A stretch of DNA of 64,000 nt from Neobacillus sp. PS3-34 (GCF_030915465.1 NZ_CP133267.1:4143001-4207000), one strand, 5' to 3'. Shown: positions 47,466 through 57,038, numbered from the stretch's first letter. Notes: a model not told the origin generated them from the sequence alone. A program made the numbers and translations.

Positions 47466-47596
47466 TCTTCTCTTTTCGATAGGCAGCGGTCGCATTCCAT
47501 TAAATAAGATTCAGCCTGCTCGTGCATATGTTGGCCGCATTCGGCGCACACCTTTTTAGGCAGATTACGAAAAAATTCAACCGGATTTTTCAACAT
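47462..47596 (-). CDS. yhfH: YhfH family zinc-binding-like protein
   Basis: This 44-residue protein starts MLKNPVEFFRNLPKKVCAECG and has a second cysteine pair in MECDRCLS. The FFRNLPxKVCxECG signature with two CxxC units is that of B. subtilis YhfH. AAAGGAGGG stands upstream of the ATG. Function is unknown; a single zinc ribbon is likely. Confidence 0.82.
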   Translation of the reverse strand: MLKNPVEFFRNLPKKVCAECGQHMHEQAESYLMECDRCLSKREE

Positions 47597-47792
47597 AATA
47601 AATTTCCCTCCTTTTATAATACAATTATTCGTTATATAACCTGTTATAGTACAGTATAAACAAAAAAATAAAAAAAGTGTAGACTTTTAACCAAAAAATT
47701 TTAGTTTTTATTATAGCCTTGAGATTAACTGATAAGTTTCTTAGTCTTTAATTAGTTTTACTCAAATATATAGTAAAATATAGTTATTATCT

Positions 47793-47818
47793 TAGTTTGG
47801 TACTTCCCTACCAAACTA
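47793..47818. promoter_or_regulatory. Perfect 10-bp inverted repeat in the leader of the PAS kinase gene
   Basis: TAGTTTGGTA and its exact complement TACCAAACTA are separated by six bases, about 54 bases upstream of the kinase start. It could be an operator or an RNA hairpin in the 5' leader. No T-run follows, so it is not a standard terminator. Confidence 0.45.
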
Positions 47819-47871
47819 CTTTCCATTACAATCATATTAGAATCCTATTACAAAAGGAGCGATGCTCTGGA

Positions 47872-50405
47872 ATGACTGAATCCTTTAACCCTTTATTAAT
47901 CCTTCTAGCCATCGGATTGACAATAATGGCTTCCTATACAGCATTAGACATGTTTACTCTTTTGAATACCTCCGATAAAAACAAACGTTCATTATTTCTT
48001 GGAGGTTCACTTTCATTGGGTATTGGAATATGGGTAATGAATTTTATGGGTTACTTAGCAGCCGATATTAACAGTTTTTCGGATATTCGATTGTCATTAA
48101 CTTTCCTCTCAATATTAATTGGGACTTCTTTTACAGGGATGGCCTTTTCACTCTCTTTAGGAAAGTCTTAACAGCTAAACACCTTTTAATATCAAGTTTC
48201 TTCTTAACATTGGCTGTATTTTCTATACACATTATCAGCATATTTTCAATGAATAAGGGTGCGACATATAACCCTGCTCTTATTTCCATTTCAGGAATTT
48301 TGGTGTTTAGTGCATTTTTATTTTCATTATGGATGCTCTTTTTTACGAAAAATTTCGGACAGGAAAATCAAGCCTGGCTAAAACCTATTAGCGCAGTTAT
48401 CATAACGGGAGCAATAACAGAGGGGCATTTTCTCCTGAAAAGGGCATCTTTAGTATCGGATAATCTTCATATTACGAACGCAACAGGGTCAGAAGAACAA
48501 TTTATTATTTACCTGGTGCTGTTCGTATCAGTATTGATTCTTGGAGGCTTGATCGGCTCAAGTGCATTGATTAATAAAAGACTGGCAGAGTCAGATTCGA
48601 ATTTGAAAGATATTAAGTCAGCTTTGGATGAATCTGCAATTGTAGGCATTACAGACCCAAAAGGGAATATAACATATGTCAATGATAAATTCGTAGAGAT
48701 AACTAAGTATCAAAAAGAAGAGATACTTGGACAAAATCACCGGATATTAAATTCAGGTTACCATTCAAAAGAATTCTTTATCGACCTTTGGCAAACGATC
48801 CGTAGCGGAAATGTTTGGAGGGGCGAAATAAGGAACAAAGCTAAGGACGATTCATTTTATTGGGTTGACACCACCATTGTTCCCTTTCTCGATAAAAAGG
48901 GGAAACCTACACAATATGTATCAATCAGGTCAGATATATCCAGTCGAAAAATCGCAGAAGAGAAACTGCTCGATTCACTGAAGGAAGTCAAGGATGTCAA
49001 TTTTGCCCTTGACCAGTCCTCTATTGTGGCTATAACAAATGCCAAAGGAATCATAACAAATGTTAACGAAAAATTCTGTGAAATATCAGGATATGATCGT
49101 TCTGAACTAATTGGGCAGGACCATCGAATATTAAATTCCGGTCACCATTCACGAGAATTTTTTAAGGAATTGTGGCAAACCATCGGGCAAGGAAAAGTGT
49201 GGAAGGGTGAAATTTGTAACAGGGCCAAAGATGGATTACTTTACTGGGTCGACACCACCATTGTTCCTTTCCTAAAAGAGAACGGTAAACCATATCAATA
49301 TGTAGCAATTAGAACGGATATAACAGACCGAAAAACATCAGAAGTACATTTAAGAGATACATTAAAGGAATTAAGTGATTTTAAATTTGCTCTGGATGAG
49401 TCTTCAATTGTTGCCTTTACTGATTCGCAAGGTCACATCACCAGTGTAAATGATAATTTTTGTGAGATTTCTAAGTATTCAAGGGAAGAATTACTTGGTA
49501 AAGACCATCGTATTCTCAATTCTGGATTCCATTCTAAGGAATTCTTTAAAGAGTTATGGAGAACAATCGGCAGTGGCAAGGTTTGGAAAGGAGAGCTCAG
49601 AAATAAAGCAAAGGATGGCACCTTTTATTGGGTCGATACCACCATTGTTCCTTTTTTAAATGACCAGGGTAAGCCGTATCAGTATTTGGCAATTCGTAAC
49701 GATATTACTGAGCGCAAGAAAACCGAGGAGGTTCTGCATCGCCAGGATAAACTTGCTGCAGTAGGCCAACTAGCTGCTGGAGTCGCACATGAAATCCGCA
49801 ATCCGTTAACTTCGATGAAAGGGTATGCGGAATTCCTTCAGCTCGACGAACAAGATCCAGAACGGCAAGAGTTCCTTAATATTATTCTTGATGAAATTGA
49901 ACGAGTAAATACAATAGTAGAAGATTTTATGGTATTAGCTAAACCTAAAGCTGTCGAGCTAGAGGAAAAGAATATTGTCCCGGTTATAAAGAATGTTGTT
50001 TCCCTGCTTGAATTTGAAGCGAGAAAGAAAAATGTCCGTATCGATTTCGATTGCAATCATGAGATCATTCAGGTAGAGTGCGACGAAAACCGTTTAAAGC
50101 AAGTATTCCTGAACTTTATTAAAAATGGAATTGAAGCAATGCCTGAAGGTGGAGATATAATCGTCAGGACTATAATTGAAGAAAACAATGTCCAAATATC
50201 CATACAGGACACAGGCATAGGAATTTCTGCAGAAAAATTAAAAAAGCTAGGTGAACCATTTTTTACTACTAAGAAAAATGGAAACGGTCTTGGCTTAATG
50301 GTCAGCTTTAAAATAATTGAAGGCCATAATGGTAGAGTTTTTGTTGAAAGTGAACCAAACAAAGGTACTACTTTCAATATTGTCCTGCCTGCTAAAACTG
50401 CTTAA
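47872..50405 (+). CDS. Membrane PAS-domain histidine kinase (one frameshift)
   Basis: The N-terminal region has about seven hydrophobic helices and resembles a degenerate MHYT-type sensor (GIWVMNFMGYLA where MHFxGM is usual). Three PAS-PAC units in tandem (about residues 250-375, 380-505, 505-625) each end in WVDTTIVPFL and RxDIxxRK. The HisKA box has His640 in AAGVAHEIRNPLTSMKGYAEFL, then the ATPase with DTGIGIS and KNGNGLGLMVSFKIIEGHNG, as in sporulation kinases KinA-KinE. The frame breaks at 48160-48165 (an A lost); KVLTAKHLLISSFF is restored, giving 844 residues. It may feed the Spo0A phosphorelay. Confidence 0.87.
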
Positions 50406-50415
50406 TTACCACCAC

Positions 50416-50452
50416 GAAGAAACGGGAGCACACATCTTTCGTTTCTTTTTTT
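50416..50452 (+). terminator. Terminator after the PAS kinase
   Basis: AAGAAACG pairs with CGTTTCTT and a T-run follows. Confidence 0.7.
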
Positions 50453-50579
50453 ATTACCAATAAAAATATGATAAAAATATTGCTAATTTTGCCATATTTT
50501 TTTTTAATTTGAAGGACAATAATTTATTCTGTAGATTAATATGATTATATAAGTATGTTTGTTTACTGGAGGGAATAGA

Positions 50580-52648
50580 ATGGGAGAACCGAAACATGTT
50601 AAAACAGTTTGTGGATATTGCGGTACTGGCTGCGGCCTGATGGTCGAGGTTGAGGATAACCGGATTGTAAAAATACGTGGCGACAAAGAGGCACCTGTTA
50701 ATAGGCGCAAACCTGCGTAAAAGGCGCCTTTGCCTATGAATATGTCCATGCAGATAAAAGGCTGCGATCGCCTTATTTGAGAAAAGCAGGCAAGCTGGTA
50801 GAGGCCACATGGGAAGAAGCGCTTAATTATATTGCTACAAAATTAAACGGTATTCTAACCGAATTGGGACCAAATGCCATCTCCATGTTTGCATGCTCCC
50901 GAACTACAAATGAATCCAATTATATTACACAAAAATTTATGAGGGCTGTAATTGGAAGCAATAATATTGATGGCTGCAACCGAACGTGACACGCCCCTAG
51001 TGTTGCCGGTCTGGCAACTATTTTTGGAAGCGGTTTCCCAACAAACACACTTGAGGATTTTGATGAAGCTGAAGTTCTTCTTTTATTCGGCTCCAATACT
51101 ACGGAAGCACATCCTATCATTGCAAACCGTATAAAAAAAGCCGTAAAATCGGGCTTGAAAATGATTGTTATTGACCCAAGAAAAATAGATATGGCCAAGT
51201 CTGCACACCGTCATTTACAAATTAATGTAGGTTCAGATATTGCCCTTATTAATGCATTCATTAGAATCATTCTTGAGGAGAATCTGTATAACAAGGATTT
51301 CATCAAGAACTTTACAGAGGATATTGATGCACTTAAAGAAAGAGTAGATCGGTATACACCTGAATATGCATCTGAAATAACGGGTGTCAGCTCTGAGGAT
51401 ATCCTGATGTCAGCAAGAGAATATGCAAGTGCAGGGAGTGCTATGATCGCTTATACTTTAGGCATTACAGAGCACCATTGCGGAGTAAACAATGTGTTCG
51501 ATATTGGAAATCTCGCTTTGCTGACTGGCAATATCGGAAAAAAAGGTACTGGAATAATGCCGCTTCGCGGTCAAAATAACGTTCAGGGAGCAGGGGATAT
51601 GGGATGTCTGCCAAATCACCTTCCAGGGGCAATGAATCTTTCAAATCCAGATAATAGGCTCCGGTATGAAACGGAATGGAAAGTTACATTGAATAAGGAG
51701 GCAGGTGACACACAAACCAGGACATTTGACAGGCTTGAAGAAGGTGGTCTAAAAGCACTTTATGTTATTGGTGAAAATCCGCTTTTGGCAGATGTTCATA
51801 TGAATCACACCAAAAAGCTGCTTGAAAAACTGGATTTATTAGTAGTACAAGATATCTTTATGACAGAAACTGCTGAGTTGGCTGATGTTGTATTGCCGGC
51901 ACGTTCTTGGGGAGAAGTTGATGGTACCTATACGAATACTGACAGAAGAATCCAGAGAGCCCGTAAGGCAGTGGAGGCCTATCCGGAAACGAAAGAAGAT
52001 TGGCAAATTCTTTGTGAATTATCCTCATTAATGGGTTATGAGATGAAGTATGAGAATAGTGAAGAAATCTGGGATGAAGTACGCAGGCTCGCATGGGAAA
52101 TGTATGGAGGTATTTCTTATTCCCGTCTGGAAAAGGAATACGGCATCCATTATCCATGCCCTGATGAAACACATCAGGGAACATTTATTTTGCATCAAAG
52201 ATTCCATCAGGAGGCAAGTGAAGAGACCAAAAAAGCACCATTTGTACCGGTGGAATATACAGCACCTTTAGAGCAGCCAGATGCTGAGTATCCTTTTATT
52301 TTAACAACAGGCAGAAGGTACGAATCTTATAATACCCATTCACAAACACGCTATTATGCTGTAGGGGTAAAACTGAAGCAAACAGAAGAAACAGTCGATA
52401 TCCATCCGGAAGATGCAGCAAAACTTGGTGTACAGGACGGTGAAATTGTTTCTGTAAAATCCCGCCGTGGAGAATTAAAGGTAAAAACGAAAATTACTGA
52501 CCAGGTTGTGCCGGGGCTTGTATTTATGAGCTTTCACTGGAGTGAAGTCCCAACAAATGTATTAACAATCAATGAGTATGATCCAATTTCAGGTACGGCT
52601 GAATTTAAAGCGTGTGCCGTTGCAATAGCTCCGCTAAAGAATCAATAA
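50580..52648 (+). CDS. fdhF: Selenocysteine-containing formate dehydrogenase (in-frame UGA; one frameshift)
   Basis: This molybdopterin enzyme oxidises formate to CO2. The N-terminal [4Fe-4S] motif is CGYCGTGCG, with the fourth Cys in QTCVKGAF. After IDGCNRT comes an in-frame TGA at 50987-50989 followed by HAPSVAGL, exactly where Sec/Cys and His stand in FdhF enzymes. Translation continues in the same frame for over 550 residues. A hairpin with a GGTCT loop lies 12 bases after TGA, as in the E. coli fdhF SECIS. A base is missing near 50704-50708, between VNR and QTCVKG; repair gives 689 residues with Sec137. [14 protein letters not shown] and [12 protein letters not shown] are typical. Confidence 0.9.
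50987..51018 (+). promoter_or_regulatory. Sec codon and bacterial SECIS hairpin of fdhF
   Basis: TGA is followed after 12 bases by GTTGCC-GGTCT-GGCAAC, a perfect six-pair hairpin with a GGTCT loop. As I recall it, the E. coli fdhF element has the same 12-base spacing and the same loop for SelB binding. The hairpin is within coding sequence (VAGLAT). Confidence 0.88.
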
Positions 52649-52666
52649 AAAGAAGGATAGTAAAAG

Positions 52667-52693
52667 AAAAGCGGCTGCAATGCAGCCGCTTTT
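52667..52693. terminator. Bidirectional terminator between fdhF and the DoxX-like gene
   Basis: AAAAGCGGCTGC pairs with GCAGCCGCTTTT around AAT, with T and A tracts on the sides. Confidence 0.9.
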
Positions 52694-53692
52694 TTACGCA
52701 AATCTATAGTAGATTAAGAGGAATGTTGAAAGAACAAACAAGAAGTTCAAAAATACAAATATCATTTGATCGATCTTTGTTTTATGAATTTTAATAGGGG
52801 GATTATAAAATGAAACCCCTTCTATTATAAAGATAATAAGGATGATGTGGATCATAAAATGCCCTGAAAGCTCCACACCTCCGAATAAGGTTGTGGTCAT
52901 GATGAAAATGCCTGTAAGGACAATAGCAAGCAGTCTATTAAGCACTCCTACAACAAGCAAGTAACCAACAACAAATTCAATAAATGCACTTAAAACAATA
53001 AAAGTAGAAGGATCGTATCCAAAAGTCGGCACTCCATGATGGAGGATAATATCAACCGAAAGCCCAGGGTATACCCATTTTTCGACTGCTACCCAACAGA
53101 GAGATAATCCTGTTCCTAAATAAAGGAATGGAAAGCCCCATTCTTCAATTTTTGTACTCCCAATTAACAAGACGAAAATGATGGCCAGGTAAAATCCATA
53201 ATCAAGCATATGAAAAGGACCGTAGTGTGAAGCCATATTAATAAAAATGATAAATAATATGAGAGCGCCAGCCTTGGTTGAATAATGGATGGGTATTAGT
53301 AGAAATATAATTGCTGCCCATGCCATGTAGGTAATTAAATCTGAATGAATGTGAATTTCAGGTGCAAAAATGGTTCCTGAACTTACTTGAATGATTAATG
53401 CTGCTGCCGTTCCATATTTTAGAATATAGCGGGAGTATTTTCTGAAACCCTCCAAAAACTTATCAGCCTTTTGAAGTGGCTTCCATCTCATTAGAACAGG
53501 CAAAAGCTGGGGAAGAATGGCTAGGCCAATCGCCACTCCGATCGCTATAACCATGAACAAGGGAGATAAAATTTGTTCAATCGGCACTTTAACAGGTTTA
53601 AGCTCGGTGAACCATTTTACATGCGCTTCAGTGAAAATAGGTGTATTTAAAATAGCTATAAAAATGAATAATGAAGCCATCTTTTTCTTCAT
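52694..53692 (-). CDS. DoxX-like polytopic membrane protein with N-terminal signal
   Basis: The 332-residue protein has a likely cleavable signal (residues 1-23) ending in TEA, then HVKWFTELKPV, then about eight hydrophobic helices. EWGFPFLYLGTGLSLCWVAVEKWVYPG and IVLSAFIEFVVGYLLVVGVLNRLLAIVLTGIF recall DoxX/TQO-type membrane proteins, which are linked to quinone or thiosulfate metabolism. After cleavage, His would be the N-terminal residue. AAGGAG precedes the ATG. Lying next to fdhF but convergent with it, a functional link is unproven. Confidence 0.65.
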   Translation of the reverse strand: MKKKMASLFIFIAILNTPIFTEAHVKWFTELKPVKVPIEQILSPLFMVIAIGVAIGLAILPQLLPVLMRWKPLQKADKFLEGFRKYSRYILKYGTAAALIIQVSSGTIFAPEIHIHSDLITYMAWAAIIFLLIPIHYSTKAGALILFIIFINMASHYGPFHMLDYGFYLAIIFVLLIGSTKIEEWGFPFLYLGTGLSLCWVAVEKWVYPGLSVDIILHHGVPTFGYDPSTFIVLSAFIEFVVGYLLVVGVLNRLLAIVLTGIFIMTTTLFGGVELSGHFMIHIILIIFIIEGVSFYNPPIKIHKTKIDQMIFVFLNFLFVLSTFLLIYYRFA

Positions 53693-53873
53693 AATAATTC
53701 TCCTTATATGTTTTAATGATTTTCAGGTGATGACTTGTGAATCACTTCACATTTATAATATACAATAATTTCATAGACTTGTTCTGCTTAAAATATGACT
53801 ATTTAATGAATGTTATTACTATGTAAATAGGGAAAACCACTAATATTGATAAACAGTTGTATAGTTTTAAAAA

Positions 53874-54100
53874 AGCTGATTCTAAAAGATTGTTGTTTTG
53901 CAATAGGTTTTTAAAAGCAAATCGTTGAAAAAGAAGTTGATTGGAGCGGAAGGTGCCAGACTCCTGCGGGAGCAGCGGGACAGGTGAGACCCCACAGGCT
54001 CTTGCGCCGAGGAGGCTCACCGCCCGCCCCGCGGAAAGCGAGCATCCTGGAGTGGAAATCAACTACTCCTTAAATAGCAACAAAGTATACGAAAACAGCA
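53874..54100. mobile_element. MITE-like element, decayed copy (copy D)
   Basis: About 227 bp collinear with the element at 40.1 kb. Both share the left segment with TTGTTGTTTTG, AATAGGTTTTTAAAAGCAAA and GTTGAAAAAGAAG, the 128-bp palindromic core, and the right segment ACTCCTTAAATAGCAACAAAG ending GAAAACAGC. The left terminus is damaged (AGCTGATTCT instead of GGCTGTTTTCT), and no clear target duplication remains. It accounts for most of the 53.7-54.3 kb gap. Confidence 0.78.
53936..54063 (+). repeat. Copy D of the GC-rich palindromic repeat (128 bp)
   Basis: It starts GTTGATTGGAGCGGAAGGTG and ends GTGGAAATCAAC. It is nearly identical to copy C in its middle, except for the hairpin tip, which reads GGCTCTTGCGCC here and GGCGCTGTGCCCC in copy C. 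Confidence 0.9.
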
Positions 54101-54310
54101 AAAAAAAGAGAATGATTTGTTTTTGCTACAAACCCAAAACATGTTTAATTAAACACCTATTTTATTTAAATATTCTGTTAATAAGAAATGTTATCGTAAT
54201 ATAATTGCCACGCTTGTAACCTTTTTATAATACCCCTGTTCTTTGTATTTTTAAAATACATGTTAACATGGACATTGTTAGCTGCTAAAGAGCATGGGAG
54301 GTTATTTAAA

Positions 54311-55225
54311 ATGAAAAAAACATTTAAAACATTAATTGCTGTTGCTGCACTCTCAGGAACTGTTGGTGCTAATGTACAGGCGGCAGAAATCACTGTAAAA
54401 AAAGGTGACACAATTTGGGATCTTTCTCAAGTACATAATGAGTCTGTAGAAAACATAAAAAGCTGGAATAACTTATCTTCTGACCTTATTTACCCTGGCG
54501 ATGTCATCATTACTTCACCTGAAGCGAACTATTCAGTTAAAGACGGTGATTCATTATGGGAAATTGCAAGAAACTATAATGTACATGTTAATGAGTTAAT
54601 GAAATGGAATCAGTTGGATAATGAATTAATTAAACCTGGTATGAAATTAATGATATTTAAGAGCGGCAAGGGACCTTTCAATATCGCTGCCCCAGTTACA
54701 CATCGAGTTAAAACAGAGGAAAAAACACCTGAGAAGGTAGAGTCTGTTTCAACTACAACACCAGTTAAACAGCCTGCGAAGCCAGCTATGGCCAAACCTG
54801 AACCAGCCAAACATACTGCATCGGTACCGGCTGTTAGTACTCCAACTGTACCAAAACCGGCTGCACAGAAAGAGCAGAAGCCTGCTGAAGCTGCTCAACC
54901 TGTTCAGAAAACCACTAGTCCTTCAGATAATGCTGATAAAGAAATTTCCGTTTTAGCTACAGCATATACTGCTAACTGTGAAGGATGCTCAGGTGTGACG
55001 ACAACGGGCATTAATTTAAAAGATAATCCAGATGCAAAAGTAATCTCTGTTGATCCTTCGATTATACCGCTTGGTTCTAAGGTATTTGTTGAAGGCTATG
55101 GTTATGCAACTGCGGGTGATACTGGCGGAAGCATTAAAGGAAATAGAATTGATGTATTTATCCCTACACAAGAAGCAGCTGAACAATGGGGATCTAAACA
55201 AGTAACGGTTAAAATCATTAAATAA
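54311..55225 (+). CDS. YocH-like cell wall protein with two LysM and a 3D domain
   Basis: This secreted muramidase-like protein of 304 residues has a signal peptide to about residue 24 (VGANVQAAE), LysM 1 (ITVKKGDTIWDLSQVHNESVENIKSWN...), LysM 2 (YSVKDGDSLWEIARNYNVHVNELMKWN), a Pro/Ala/Lys linker (~125-210) and a C-terminal 3D domain with its Asp residues (SVDPSIIPLG, AGDTGGSIKGNRIDVF). YocH-type proteins are WalRK-controlled autolysins. I looked for paired TGTWAH boxes and found no clean site. GGGAGG precedes the ATG. A terminator follows. Confidence 0.88.
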   Translation: MKKTFKTLIAVAALSGTVGANVQAAEITVKKGDTIWDLSQVHNESVENIKSWNNLSSDLIYPGDVIITSPEANYSVKDGDSLWEIARNYNVHVNELMKWNQLDNELIKPGMKLMIFKSGKGPFNIAAPVTHRVKTEEKTPEKVESVSTTTPVKQPAKPAMAKPEPAKHTASVPAVSTPTVPKPAAQKEQKPAEAAQPVQKTTSPSDNADKEISVLATAYTANCEGCSGVTTTGINLKDNPDAKVISVDPSIIPLGSKVFVEGYGYATAGDTGGSIKGNRIDVFIPTQEAAEQWGSKQVTVKIIK

Positions 55226-55229
55226 CAAT

Positions 55230-55256
55230 AAAACTGCCTATTTGGGCAGTTTTTTG
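55230..55256 (+). terminator. Terminator after the YocH-like gene
   Basis: AAACTGCC pairs with GGCAGTTT around six bases, with a T-run. Confidence 0.82.
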
Positions 55257-55264
55257 TATGTCTG

Positions 55265-55295
55265 CTATAAAAAAACAGCCGGATTACCCGACCTG
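55265..55295 (-). terminator. Probable terminator of narK
   Basis: On the minus strand AACAG...CGG pairs with CCG...CTGTT with internal mismatches, followed by TTTTTT. It overlaps the narK 3' end. Confidence 0.55.
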
Positions 55296-56588
55296 TTTTG
55301 CCATTTCTCTGACTGAAGCAGATTCTTTTCTTTGATAGAAATACCAGTTTAATCCGAGAGCAATAACATAGAAACCGATAAAGAAGTAAAATGCTGTAAC
55401 AGGAGTTCCAGTTGTTTTAACTGACCATCCAAATAATTTAGGGATGAAGAATGAACCGTAGGCTGCAAAAGCTGCTGCGAATCCAATGACAGGTGCCGCT
55501 TCTTTAGGGATAAATATGTTAGGAATCATTTGAAATGTAGACCCAGAGCCTATTCCTGAAGCAAGGAATAAGATAAGAAAGGAAATCAGGAATCCAGCAA
55601 AATGTTTATCATTTAAGAAGTAAATTACACCCGTTGCACCAATACCCATAACTACTAGAACATAAGCAGTAACTCTTGATCCGCCTAACTTATCTGAAAT
55701 CCAACCTCCTACTGGCCTTGCAGCCGCTGCTACTAATGCGCCAAGGAATGCAAGGGAAAGATGTTCTGGAAATTGAGATTTTAATAATAATGGGAAAGCT
55801 GCAGAGTAACCAATGAAAGAACCGAAAGTTGCTACATAAAGCACTGTCATAATCCATGTATGTTTCCTTTTCACTATGACAAATTGATCTGTAACAGATT
55901 GCTTTGCATTAGGAAGGTTATCCATTTTAAATAAAGCCAGCAAGGTCATAATTACGATAGGTATTACCCAAATAAATGCAGCATTTTGCAGCCAAACATG
56001 CTGTCCGCTTGCCAAAACTTGTTTATCACCAACGAGTGCGAAAGTTCCTGAAGTAATAATTAACGGTGTGACAAATTGAACTACGGATACACCCATATTG
56101 CCTAAACCACCGTTTATGCCGAGTGCAGTTCCCTTTTCCTTTTTAGGAAAGAAGAAGCTGATATTGGCTGAAGATGATGAAAAGCTTCCTCCTCCAAGTC
56201 CGCATAGTGCAGCAAGTAAAAGCATTATGGTAAAGGGAGTGTCGGGATTCTGAACAGCAAAGCCTATACCGATAGCAGGGATAGCAAGCAAGCCAGTTGA
56301 AATGACTGTCCAGTTTTTACCGCCCATTGATCCAACAGCGAAGGTATAGATAAAGCGAAGGGTAGCTCCAACGAGACCCGGTATGGCGGCTAATGTGAAC
56401 AATTGCTCTTCTGTGTAGTGAAAACCGATATCATTTAACCTTACTGCTACTACTGACCAAATTTGCCAAACAATAAAAGCAAGCATTAATGATGGAACAG
56501 ATATCCATAGATTTCGTCTTGCGTGTTTTTTTCCTTCCTCATTCCAGAATTTTGGATCTTCTGGATTCCAGTAAGTTATTCGTGCCAT
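55284..56588 (-). CDS. narK: Nitrate/nitrite transporter NarK
   Basis: This MFS permease of 434 residues and twelve helices belongs to the nitrate/nitrite porter family. Signature regions are IPGLVGATLRFIYTFAVGSMGGKNWTVIS with the substrate-binding Arg, and the two glycine-rich nitrate signatures: GLGGGSFSSSSANISFFFPKKEKGTALGINGGLGNMGVSVVQ and ASGIGSGSTFQMIPNIF. A perfect Fnr-like palindrome is ~84 bases upstream, fitting anaerobic induction as for B. subtilis narK. It is divergent from the lmo0937-like gene and the NasA-type gene. Confidence 0.93.
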   Translation of the reverse strand: MARITYWNPEDPKFWNEEGKKHARRNLWISVPSLMLAFIVWQIWSVVAVRLNDIGFHYTEEQLFTLAAIPGLVGATLRFIYTFAVGSMGGKNWTVISTGLLAIPAIGIGFAVQNPDTPFTIMLLLAALCGLGGGSFSSSSANISFFFPKKEKGTALGINGGLGNMGVSVVQFVTPLIITSGTFALVGDKQVLASGQHVWLQNAAFIWVIPIVIMTLLALFKMDNLPNAKQSVTDQFVIVKRKHTWIMTVLYVATFGSFIGYSAAFPLLLKSQFPEHLSLAFLGALVAAAARPVGGWISDKLGGSRVTAYVLVVMGIGATGVIYFLNDKHFAGFLISFLILFLASGIGSGSTFQMIPNIFIPKEAAPVIGFAAAFAAYGSFFIPKLFGWSVKTTGTPVTAFYFFIGFYVIALGLNWYFYQRKESASVREMAKQVG

Positions 56589-56671
56589 GTTAATTTCCTC
56601 CTGTATTTTTATTTCAGATTAGCTAATGTGTTGTTTACAAGGTTTATATTAAAACGATGTGAAGTAAAAAA

Positions 56672-56689
56672 TTGTGAGGTACGTCACAA
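56672..56689. promoter_or_regulatory. Fnr-type operator upstream of narK
   Basis: TTGTGAGGTACGTCACAA is an 18-base palindrome that fits TGTGA-N6-TCACA exactly. Its position relative to narK suits activation by Fnr. It could also affect the divergent genes. Confidence 0.8.
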
Positions 56690-56846
56690 AAGTAGTGAAG
56701 GAAATGTGAACAAGATTTAATAGACAAAAAGTTGTAACGATTATTCCATTTCATGTAATGACAGACTGCTTGATAAGGGGGAGTGGTTTTTTCTTATGCT
56801 TTATTGGGTAGATTAAATGTAATTACAATAAGGAAGGGTGTTATTT

Positions 56847-56993
56847 ATGCTTTGGACAATAGCGGCGATACTGCTTGTATTGTGGGTTTTAGGACTTGTT
56901 TTTCATATCGCTGGAGGATTAATTCATTTCCTCTTAGTAGCAGCAATAGTTGTATTTATTTTTAATTTCATTAAAGGAAAAGCAGCTAGATAA
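56847..56993 (+). CDS. Lmo0937-family small membrane protein, 48 residues
   Basis: The product MLWTIAAILLVLWVLGLVFHIAGGLIHFLLVAAIVVFIFNFIKGKAAR forms two short hydrophobic helices with HIAGGLIH between them, the pattern of the Lmo0937/YqaE-like stress-linked family. AAGGAAGGGTG stands upstream. A strong terminator closes it. Confidence 0.85.
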   Translation: MLWTIAAILLVLWVLGLVFHIAGGLIHFLLVAAIVVFIFNFIKGKAAR

Positions 56994-57004
56994 TTTAATA
57001 AGCT

Positions 57005-57038
57005 AAAAAAGACTTTCCACGTGAGGAAAGTCTTTTTT
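57005..57038 (+). terminator. Terminator after the small membrane protein gene
   Basis: AAAAAAGACTTTCC pairs with GGAAAGTCTTTTTT around ACGTGA. Confidence 0.88.

Noticed and set aside
50777..50989. Nonsense mutation or frameshift truncating fdhF at 50987
   Set aside because: The frame is unchanged on both sides of TGA, the position is the Sec/Cys site, and a SECIS hairpin follows, so read-through as selenocysteine explains it better.
53799..54204. Short frames with Pro/Arg/Ser-rich products across the MITE copies
   Set aside because: They arise from translating the GC-rich palindrome. The same pseudo-peptides appear at every copy on both strands.
54176..54240. WalR box upstream of the YocH-like gene
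   Set aside because: TGTTAT and similar words occur, but no pair with the required five-base spacing and without mismatch was found.
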